DNA of 64,000 nt from Parasutterella secunda (lineage in GTDB: Bacteria; Pseudomonadota; Gammaproteobacteria; Burkholderiales; Burkholderiaceae_F). Both the position numbers and the translations under genes were made by a program. Of this stretch, positions 57,454 through 64,000 are shown one piece after another. The first letter of the stretch is position 1. Each line of letters begins with the position of its first letter. The notes beneath the pieces are model-generated. The model searched no databases and had not been told where the DNA came from. It worked only from the letters and a program-made list of their open reading frames with translations. The stretch covers positions 1 to 64,000 of the forward strand of contig NZ_JAMBLT010000007.1 of NCBI RefSeq assembly GCF_023336895.1, in the 5' to 3' direction.

Positions 57454-58052
57454 TTCAAGCGACTGGATTGAATCGTGAGCCGATAGTGGTGAAGGTGATT
57501 TTCAAAAATGACTTCCCCGTCTGCAGACAAGGGGGCAGCGCCTTTACGATACTCAATGGATATGATCGGTTTTTCTTCTCCGGGCGCGTAGATTAATCGT
57601 GTCTGCTCGTTCTCGATCAAAATCCAGTCTTTCAATTGAGCTTTGAGATCACGACTGGGCCAATAAGCCAAGGCAATGTCGCGAACCATGTATTGCGCTT
57701 CAAGCGCTTCAGGTAAATACTCACTTCTTTCTTCGGTGATCACCATCCCGTCAAAATCAATGTTCCAGACCTTCATGCCCATGGCCATAACGGCGATTTT
57801 CATGCCTTTTTTATCGGCGGTGATCATGGCCTCAAAATCATTCGTTTTCGACTCGGCGTTATAGCGATCAGCTTCAACGTGGATGTGTTGATAGGCGTTG
57901 AAGGACTGCGTTAAGTTGGAACAGGTTGGCAACACGGTTGGGATTTTAATGGCTTCTTCTACAGCTGAAGTATTGGGCAGCCACAGGGAGCAGGCCGAGA
58001 GACTGAAAGCCAGGGCTACGCAACATAGCCCTTTAACGAGACGATGTTTCAT
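57450..58052 (-). CDS. DUF3261 lipoprotein (ApeN-like)
   Basis: A 200-residue lipoprotein with a clear lipobox (LSAC, cysteine near residue 21). The mature part carries the DUF3261 pattern (AMITADKKGMKIAVMAMGMKV, RDIALAYWPS). These proteins occur almost only in aryl-polyene and related clusters and are thought to help move the product to the outer membrane, with the LolA-like protein and the MMPL exporter. ATG 58052 overlaps the MMPL gene by 20 bases; a GTG directly before it is another possible start. Confidence 0.75.
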   Translation of the reverse strand: MKHRLVKGLCCVALAFSLSACSLWLPNTSAVEEAIKIPTVLPTCSNLTQSFNAYQHIHVEADRYNAESKTNDFEAMITADKKGMKIAVMAMGMKVWNIDFDGMVITEERSEYLPEALEAQYMVRDIALAYWPSRDLKAQLKDWILIENEQTRLIYAPGEEKPIISIEYRKGAAPLSADGEVIFENHLHHYRLTIQSSRLK

Positions 58053-60333
58053 CACAATGGGTAACCTTTCTGAAAGCCGGTGTCAGACACCAGATAAAGA
58101 ATTCTCCGATCATTATGCACAAACCAAAGCTTTTAAGGGCGGGTGTGCTTGAAAAGGCGAGAAGACCGAACGAAAGCAGGGTGGTGAGAACGGCAAAAGT
58201 CACTGCCGCCACGGTTCGGCTGTTGCCCTGGGGATTTGCGGTGAGAAAGATTCCGTAGTCAAGTCCAAGCCCTAAAAGTAATACACAGGCAAGTAAAGAG
58301 AATAGGGAGAGGCCGTAGCCCAATAGTCCCAACATGGCCATGGTCAGGGCTATGCCGCAAAGGCAGGGGCAATAGGCGCGCCAAGCCTGGTTTTTAAAGC
58401 GGATCGTAAGCAAGATGATGGTGCCTAAGGCAGCCGCGGCCAACAACCAAGCGATCCGATCGCAGTATCGAGCCAAAAGATCAGAAATCTGTTGTGGATA
58501 GTTTTTAAAGTAAACACCGTTTGTGGGCTCTTCGAGCGCCTTGATCCGATCAAGATTGTCTTTATGGATACCGGTAATTAAAACTAGAGCGCTTGCTTTA
58601 TCTTCGGTTAGCCGCATGGGAGGCAAGACGTCGAGACTTTCTGCGATCTTAAGTCGTTCGTTTAATGACTTTGACGGCAGTTCGCAGGATAGGGGCGCTC
58701 CCAAAAGACTATTGAAAATGTCGCTCACGGAAAGGCACCTTGAACGGTAAGTTTCACGTACTTGCTCGGCGCGTTTTTCGGACATCATCCAATCGGCCGC
58801 GCTGATTAATCGGACCTCTTTTTCGTTGAGTTGATTGAAGCGTTCGATAAGGCGTTCTTCTTTTTGCAGCAATTCTTCAGGATTCTCGGCTTCAATCAAA
58901 AAGTATTGCGACAGCGAAGGCGTATTCATCACTTTGCTTAAAGCGGCAGCCTCTGTGAGTAAGTCTTGAGGGGGATTATTTAAATCATAAAGCGATGTTT
59001 TTAAATCGAGTTTCAGGTAGCCTGCGGTACAGAGGACAATAAAGAAGCCAAGCAATATCGCGAGGGTTCGTTTACTGACCGTTTCAAAAGCGGGAAGAGA
59101 CAGTAGTTTGGCAGCCAGTTTTTGCAGTCTCCTTCTGAAAGGAAACGATCCCGATGCAAGCAAGGGGAGCCACAACACGACGGCAGCATAGGCCGAGGCA
59201 ACTCCGGTTACACAAAAAACAGCGATTTGGGTGAGTCCCGGGAAGGGAGTCGTTGCCATCAAAGCAAAACCAAGGGCTGTAGAAAGCAGGGCAAGCGTAA
59301 GGCTGGGAAGAAGCGTTTTCAAGGACTCTTCGGCCGAGTTGCTTTGTCCAAGACGTGTGCAAAGGTAATGCGCAGAATAGTCGACCGTGATGCCGATTAA
59401 AGTGGTGCCGAAAACGAGGGTAATTAAGTGAATCTTGCCCAAAACGAGCAGCGTGGCGGCAACGGCTAATAAAAAGGCCTGAGCGCTGACGGCAAGAATT
59501 AATAAAAGTGCCTTGAGGTTGCCAAACCAAAACCAGGCAATGGCAATGATGCCCAGAGTGGAAAAAACTCCGAGGTAGGTGAGTTCATTTTGAGCTTCAA
59601 GAGCGGCCGCGGCAGAAAAAAGGGGAAGGCCTGAGACGATAAGTGACGCTTGACAATCCTTTTTGAGTGAATTTTTGAGTTCATCAATCGCTTTAAAGAC
59701 AGCGGCACCCTGCTGCATGATTTTTTCACTGTCGAGTCGGAAAAAATACAGGGCATAAGGGGTATTTTCCTGTTCAGTTAAAAGAACGCCGTCTTTAAAA
59801 TGCACATGCCATTGATTGAGCCGCTCTCTAATCCACGCACTTTGCACCCCCAAGGGGTCCTCGGAAAAGGAAAAAATGGACGCATCAATGGGCGAGGCGG
59901 CATTGGCTGCAACGCGCTCAAAAAGCGTTTGCTGGTTTGCACTTGAGAGTTCTTTTTGGTTATTAGCCGTAACCTGTCCTTGGGCCAAGGCACGAATTTG
60001 ATCGAGCATCGGCAAGCCCATGGCAGTTTCTTCAAGCTTTTTAAATAGCGCTATCCGTTTACCCCAGGCGTCAACGACGCCGTGAACTGAATTTAGGGTT
60101 TCTTCACTTTCGTCAGGCAGAGCGATAGCCAATGTGACGGTATCTTTATGTTTTTTAGAGAGGGCTTGTTGAAGCCATTTTTCATCAGCGCTGACAACTT
60201 GGTTTTCCGGTAGTAAGTCCAATAAATCAAAATCAGGGCGGTTGTTCTGAGCCCATAGACATACGTAAAGCAACGAAACGAGAACCAAAATGGCCCAGGT
60301 GAGCGCCGCCCAAAATCGCTTTGCCCGACTCAT
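58033..60333 (-). CDS. MMPL/RND-type exporter of the aryl-polyene operon (ApeM-like)
   Basis: A 766-residue RND permease. One helix at the N-terminus is followed by a periplasmic domain, then two groups of five to six membrane helices with a second periplasmic domain between (about residues 440-620). The layout matches MMPL lipid exporters. The helix with acidic residue LHLITLVFGTTLIGITVDYSAHYLC-like (its core GITVDYSAHY) and its counterpart GLGLDYGIFL are the proton-relay type helices 4 and 10. It probably lifts the aryl-polyene lipid from the inner membrane to the periplasmic carrier encoded next to it. Confidence 0.85.
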   Translation of the reverse strand: MSRAKRFWAALTWAILVLVSLLYVCLWAQNNRPDFDLLDLLPENQVVSADEKWLQQALSKKHKDTVTLAIALPDESEETLNSVHGVVDAWGKRIALFKKLEETAMGLPMLDQIRALAQGQVTANNQKELSSANQQTLFERVAANAASPIDASIFSFSEDPLGVQSAWIRERLNQWHVHFKDGVLLTEQENTPYALYFFRLDSEKIMQQGAAVFKAIDELKNSLKKDCQASLIVSGLPLFSAAAALEAQNELTYLGVFSTLGIIAIAWFWFGNLKALLLILAVSAQAFLLAVAATLLVLGKIHLITLVFGTTLIGITVDYSAHYLCTRLGQSNSAEESLKTLLPSLTLALLSTALGFALMATTPFPGLTQIAVFCVTGVASAYAAVVLWLPLLASGSFPFRRRLQKLAAKLLSLPAFETVSKRTLAILLGFFIVLCTAGYLKLDLKTSLYDLNNPPQDLLTEAAALSKVMNTPSLSQYFLIEAENPEELLQKEERLIERFNQLNEKEVRLISAADWMMSEKRAEQVRETYRSRCLSVSDIFNSLLGAPLSCELPSKSLNERLKIAESLDVLPPMRLTEDKASALVLITGIHKDNLDRIKALEEPTNGVYFKNYPQQISDLLARYCDRIAWLLAAAALGTIILLTIRFKNQAWRAYCPCLCGIALTMAMLGLLGYGLSLFSLLACVLLLGLGLDYGIFLTANPQGNSRTVAAVTFAVLTTLLSFGLLAFSSTPALKSFGLCIMIGEFFIWCLTPAFRKVTHCDETSSR

Positions 60334-60941
60334 AGCGGCTCCAATCGGTCAGGCCACTGGTTTAGTTTTTCCTGTTTGGATAACTGAAGACGGGTTGTTT
60401 CATTTTGCTGATTGACCATTTTGATGCTCTCGGGAGAAGCGGCCCCCGTGATTTCCATGGTCTTAAAAACGGTGGCTAACGCTGACGTTTTCTTAGGCAC
60501 AAGCGTCATTGTCCAGCGCGCAGACGATCCCTTAAGGTGAATGTCAAAATCTTTATCCAAGCGCTCAGTTTGAGCACTAAAAAGTGACAACATGAGAGCA
60601 TTGACCGTTTTCAGATAGGGGATATCCTGGGCGGAAATAACCTGTGCGCCATGTTTATTGACGCTCTTGATGCCTTTTTCAGAAAAGATCATCGTATTGG
60701 CAAAGGGCTTGACCGTTTCCCAAACGATGCCTTTTTTCAAATCTAAAAAGTACACCCCTTCAGTTCGCATTGGTTTCGGGAAACCGGTTAGTTCACGCTC
60801 TTGAACGAAGTGACCGGTTGTCAATTGCGCGCTGCCCAAACTTTTGGAAAGGGTTTGAAGATCAAAAGCCAAAGCCTCGGCGCTAAATATGACGGTGCCG
60901 AGAGCAGCCACTAAAGAGCCTTTGAGAATGCTTTTGATCAT
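60330..60941 (-). CDS. LolA-like outer membrane lipoprotein carrier protein (ApeL-like)
   Basis: A 203-residue periplasmic protein with a signal peptide (about residues 1-26, ending AEALA). The mature part shows the LolA-like fold pattern: helix DLQTLSKSLGSAQ, then GHFVQERELTGFPKPMRTEGVYFLDLKKGIVWETVKP, which is characteristic of the family. In this setting it is likely the carrier that crosses the periplasm with the aryl-polyene lipid rather than with lipoproteins. ATG 60941 overlaps the acyltransferase stop in ATGA. Confidence 0.82.
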   Translation of the reverse strand: MIKSILKGSLVAALGTVIFSAEALAFDLQTLSKSLGSAQLTTGHFVQERELTGFPKPMRTEGVYFLDLKKGIVWETVKPFANTMIFSEKGIKSVNKHGAQVISAQDIPYLKTVNALMLSLFSAQTERLDKDFDIHLKGSSARWTMTLVPKKTSALATVFKTMEITGAASPESIKMVNQQNETTRLQLSKQEKLNQWPDRLEPL

Positions 60942-61888
60942 GACGCACCCCAAAATCGATAAAAATTGAACCAATCCAAGGGACTTTCTTTTAAGCCGTG
61001 CTCAAGTTCCATCGCGTATTGCTGCATTAAGCGTTGGCATTCTTGATTGCGATTCCCTCTTGGCAATCTTACCTGATCGGCGAGTTTGGCAAATCGGACC
61101 CGGTAACGATTCTGTCCCTTTAGGTCACCAAAGGCTGAAGTTTCTTCCCGCCAACAGGTCATGGAGAGAAGCGGCAATCCAAGCATATGGGCTAGGATCG
61201 CTCCACCCGTGGGTAAATAAGCCTCAGAGCCTAAAAAAGAGACAGGAACAACGGCTTTTGAATGAATCGGAATTCTGTCGCCGGCAATGAAAATGAAGTA
61301 ACCCTTTTGGCACTTTTCTTCAAGTTTCATAATGCTCGCGGGGTTCAGTTCAGTTACTTCCCAAAATTCTATGTGGCTCAGTGCATTGGAGTGTTCCACC
61401 AACCGAGTGTATTGAGCCGTGTTGGCGCTGTGCACCAAGGCGATGCTTGGAATTTTATAAAGTGAACCGTGGTGCATAAGAGCTTCTACACAGCCCATGT
61501 GTGAAGTGAGAACTACGGCGCCTTTTCCTTGAGCCAAGAGGCTACTCATGAATGCTTCATTTTCTACAGAGAGGTTTTCCGTGGTTTGCTCAGACCAAAT
61601 CGCCAACATTTTGTCGAGAATGGTCTCGGCAAAATAAAACATGTGGCAAAGACTGGTGAAAGTCCCCGGTCGGTGGCTCAGATAACCGGCCGTATAGGCT
61701 TTTTGCAGGTAATCGTTACTCGCTTGCCGCGCCTTCTTATCCGAAATCCAAATGCAAAAGACCACCGGAGCCAGCGCAAATCGGAAGGGGAGCTTGCCGA
61801 AAAGCCTGTGCAGGTGAAAGAGAATTTTGATACCGAGCACAGAGGTATGTTCAACTTTATTGGCCCAGTGTTCTTTTGCGTTACGCAT
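60938..61888 (-). CDS. LpxL-like acyltransferase of the aryl-polyene operon
   Basis: A 316-residue lysophospholipid-acyltransferase family protein with one N-terminal hydrophobic segment and the LpxL/HtrB motif HxxxxE (LTSHMGCVEAL). The substrate-region segments GYFIFIAGDRIPI and ILAHMLGLPLLSM are consistent. In these clusters it is expected to add or transfer an acyl group to the lipid anchor that carries the polyene. It overlaps the glycosyltransferase gene by eight bases. Confidence 0.82.
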   Translation of the reverse strand: MRNAKEHWANKVEHTSVLGIKILFHLHRLFGKLPFRFALAPVVFCIWISDKKARQASNDYLQKAYTAGYLSHRPGTFTSLCHMFYFAETILDKMLAIWSEQTTENLSVENEAFMSSLLAQGKGAVVLTSHMGCVEALMHHGSLYKIPSIALVHSANTAQYTRLVEHSNALSHIEFWEVTELNPASIMKLEEKCQKGYFIFIAGDRIPIHSKAVVPVSFLGSEAYLPTGGAILAHMLGLPLLSMTCWREETSAFGDLKGQNRYRVRFAKLADQVRLPRGNRNQECQRLMQQYAMELEHGLKESPLDWFNFYRFWGAS

Positions 61889-62618
61889 GAAAATGTCTGC
61901 CCAATAGTGTCGGCAGTCTCACGAGCATGCCGAAAAAGTTTCTCGCATGCATTTTACTGAGATACCAGTTTTCTATCGGCCTGAAGTGGCTGATGCCATC
62001 GGCGGGGTAGGCTATTTTGACGGGTAAATTGATGCAGTCGATTCCCTGCCAGTAAAGCTGAACCAAAATATCGCAGTCAAAATCCATCCTTTTGCCGATA
62101 GTTGGGTTGGTGGATAGCCATCGGACGACACTGTCCATCGGATAAATTCTGAAACCGCACAGACAATCGCGGTAAGCTCTCGACAGGGTATTGATCATTA
62201 CCCAAAAATCGGTGATGAGGCGCCCCCATTTTCGCGAAAGCGGAACCGATTCATCATAGATCGGATAGCCACAGACGAGCGCCTGGGGGTGTTGATTAGA
62301 CGAGTCTAAAAATTCTCCGATGGCCGCAGCATCTTGCTGGCCGTCAGCATCGAGCTGAAAAACGTGGGTATATTGGCGGTCAATCGCCCATTGAAAGCCC
62401 GCTAACACCGCGCCTCCTTTGCCGGAATTGACCGGCAGAGTGAGCACATGGACGTGTTTTGAGAGCAAAGCGGCTTGCGCTATTTTTTCTTTGGTTTTGG
62501 TGTCGCTGCCATCGTCGACAATCAAAATGTCGCCTTCATGCGGCAGGCAAGACTGAACGACCGAGCCGATTGTATCGGGGTGGTTGTAGTTGGGGATGAG
62601 AAAAAGTCTCTTAGTCAT
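61881..62618 (-). CDS. Family 2 glycosyltransferase of the aryl-polyene operon
   Basis: A 245-residue GT-A enzyme. It has the N-terminal FLIPNYNHPDTIGSVVQS, a DDGSD motif, and the DADGQQD (DxD) metal motif in HVFQLDADGQQD. The acceptor region contains CGFRIYPMDSVV. It probably glycosylates the lipid anchor or the product. The start is ATG 62618, overlapping the adenylation gene by eight bases; the longer frame to 62639 is less likely. Confidence 0.85.
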   Translation of the reverse strand: MTKRLFLIPNYNHPDTIGSVVQSCLPHEGDILIVDDGSDTKTKEKIAQAALLSKHVHVLTLPVNSGKGGAVLAGFQWAIDRQYTHVFQLDADGQQDAAAIGEFLDSSNQHPQALVCGYPIYDESVPLSRKWGRLITDFWVMINTLSRAYRDCLCGFRIYPMDSVVRWLSTNPTIGKRMDFDCDILVQLYWQGIDCINLPVKIAYPADGISHFRPIENWYLSKMHARNFFGMLVRLPTLLGRHFHA

Positions 62619-64000
62619 TGTCTTTTTTGTCTGTCGCAAAATGAATGGTGCCGCAGCTGTAACGAGTCGAACGGTCAGCGGAAGTAAGGCTGAATTTCAT
62701 TTTCATTGACTCGGAATCAAAGAGGCACGTCAACATTAGCTGCGTCTTTGGTCTGATGATGGACATGAATTTCAGGTTAGTGATGCAAGCGAGCTCTTTG
62801 GGCGTCTTTAGATACCGATGGGCCTCTTCAATGACAAGATGAACTTGAGCAACACCAGGCAAAATGGGCCATTGGGGAAAATGCCCTTCAAAGAAAGGCA
62901 GTCGTTCATCGACTTTAAAATGTAACTCCATTGAATGGTGTTCTACTTTAGCGAGACTCGGTTCAATATGTCTTCGATCAAAAAGGGATTGAAGTGCTTC
63001 AATTGTGTATTTGCCTTGACTGTTGGTGGGCATGATGGGTTCAAAGCGCCACCGGTGAGGTAAAAGGACTGCTTCAAATTCCTCTCTTAAGTGGTGTTCG
63101 GCGGCACGAATGAGCGCTAATTTACTCTGACTCAGTAACGCCTGTCCTTTTTCAGATGGCACGGCAACAACCGCCAGATCTCGTTTCTCAGTCAAAAGAA
63201 ACGCTTTAGCTTCGGTAAACAATCCGCTTGCGATCAGGGACTTTTCAAGAGCCGTCAGACTCAGTCGTTTTTCCTCGATTTTGACAATCCGATCGGTGCG
63301 TCCGAGCAGTGTGAAAAGACCATCCGAATGCATAACGATTTTGTCGTTACCGACTGTCCAATGTTGGGGATCCAAGCGTTCGGATTTCACCTGAATAATC
63401 CCGTCGGGATTAATGCCGATTCCAGTTCCCGGCATGGCTTTCCATAGGCAAGAAGTCGGGTCAACCGTGTCATTGGGTAAAAAACGTCTTTGACGCCATG
63501 CGATCCCGTCAAGTTCCGTACTGCCTAAGATTTCAAAGGGCGTCCGGTGGAAAGCTCGTTGGCAAAGTTTTAAAGCCTCTTCGCTTAAGGGACCTCCGGA
63601 ACTGACCAGATGAGTAAGGTGAGCGCGGCTTTCGGTCCAATCCAAATCAAGCGGCAGGCGCTTTAAGTGGGCAGGACTCGAGATTAAAACCACTGAAGAA
63701 GCCTGTTCAAGTGCATTTTTGATATTTTCCGGAAAAAGAAGTCGTTTTTCCGTAATGATCTTTTGACTTGCAATAGGCCAAAGCACCGCCCATAAAAAAC
63801 CGTAGATATGTTGGTGTGAAACGGTCGAAAAAACGACAGTGCCCTTTAGAGGGTGGGTAGGAAAGTCAGCATCTAGCGTATCAACATCGGCGAGCACTTG
63901 GCGAAGCGTTTTTGTAACCCGCGTGGGTTCTCCTGTTGAACCGGAGGTAAAAAGTTCAACCAAGGCTTCATCCATCGTAAGAGTAAGCGTCTCTTTAGCA
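62611..64000 (-). CDS. Fused acyl-ACP ligase and dehydratase (ApeH-ApeI-like), 5' end beyond window
   Basis: The visible 460 or so residues begin at the core adenylation motif VELFTSGSTGEPT. The domain continues with GGPLSEEAL, LGSTELDGIAW and DGLFTLLGRTDRIVKIEEKRL, typical of AMP-forming acyl ligases. About 110 residues at the C-terminus form a hot-dog domain with LPFFEGHFPQWPILPGVAQVH, like FabZ-type dehydratases. In the E. coli aryl-polyene cluster the ligase (ApeH) and dehydratase (ApeI) are, to my knowledge, separate genes, so this is a fusion. The frame is open past position 64000, so the N-terminal part is missing. Confidence 0.85.
   Translation of the reverse strand, partial: AKETLTLTMDEALVELFTSGSTGEPTRVTKTLRQVLADVDTLDADFPTHPLKGTVVFSTVSHQHIYGFLWAVLWPIASQKIITEKRLLFPENIKNALEQASSVVLISSPAHLKRLPLDLDWTESRAHLTHLVSSGGPLSEEALKLCQRAFHRTPFEILGSTELDGIAWRQRRFLPNDTVDPTSCLWKAMPGTGIGINPDGIIQVKSERLDPQHWTVGNDKIVMHSDGLFTLLGRTDRIVKIEEKRLSLTALEKSLIASGLFTEAKAFLLTEKRDLAVVAVPSEKGQALLSQSKLALIRAAEHHLREEFEAVLLPHRWRFEPIMPTNSQGKYTIEALQSLFDRRHIEPSLAKVEHHSMELHFKVDERLPFFEGHFPQWPILPGVAQVHLVIEEAHRYLKTPKELACITNLKFMSIIRPKTQLMLTCLFDSESMKMKFSLTSADRSTRYSCGTIHFATDKKDND

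Overview
The window looks like a chromosomal segment of a betaproteobacterium of the order Burkholderiales, most likely a gut Sutterellaceae (Sutterella / Parasutterella / Turicimonas type). This is inferred from gene order (zipA-ligA; rpsB-tsf-pyrH-frr-uppS-cdsA-dxr-rseP-bamA-skp-lpxD-fabZ-lpxA-lpxB-rnhB), a moderate base composition, classical autotransporters and an aryl-polyene type gene cluster. No database search was possible.

Layout. 1-5.3 kb: a truncated membrane protein, zipA, ligA, a methylthioinosine/purine phosphorylase and a PepSY-like periplasmic protein. 5.3-10.2 kb: glnD(-), fabF(+), map(-), with fabF inserted against the usual map-glnD order. 10.2-27.1 kb: one long rightward block for translation (rpsB, tsf, frr), pyrimidine metabolism (pyrH), isoprenoid/undecaprenyl and phospholipid synthesis (dxr, uppS, cdsA), envelope biogenesis (rseP, bamA, skp, lpxD, fabZ, lpxA, lpxB), then rnhB, an RNA methyltransferase and three small conserved genes. 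27.1-35.7 kb, leftward: an M20 peptidase, an LTA-synthase-like enzyme, a paralogue holding only its membrane domain, the ABC-F protein YheS, prmB and an MFS transporter. 35.8-38.9 kb: an AT-rich surface-protein locus with a degenerate autotransporter tail and an intact autotransporter whose fourth to seventh codons contain a run of nine C. 39-43 kb: an aminotransferase and divergent EamA transporters. 43.1-46.5 kb: tRNA-Leu(CAG), rnr, rlmB. 46.5-52.1 kb: Sel1-repeat and membrane proteins, two lipoproteins, an apparently unassigned structured RNA with its own promoter and terminator, a stand-alone allophanate-hydrolase C-terminal-like domain and an amidohydrolase. 52.1-64 kb, leftward: twelve tightly coupled genes forming the distal part of an aryl-polyene (APE) biosynthesis and export operon, cut by the window end.

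How it works together. The central block is housekeeping and links lipid A, outer-membrane protein assembly and phospholipid precursors. The APE operon supplies an acyl-activating enzyme fused to a dehydratase, two ketosynthases, a ketoreductase, a second dehydratase, a phosphopantetheinyl transferase and a methyltransferase. It also has an acyltransferase, a glycosyltransferase and an export set (MMPL permease, LolA-like carrier, DUF3261 lipoprotein) that would place the pigment lipid in the outer membrane. The carrier proteins, chain-length factor and thioesterase are not seen and are expected beyond position 64000.

The observations I find most worth following are the roughly 300-nt structured RNA at 48.65-48.95 kb (five hairpins, several GGA motifs in loops), the poly-C tract at the start of the autotransporter, the catalytic-domain-less LTA-synthase paralogue, and the variant APE operon.
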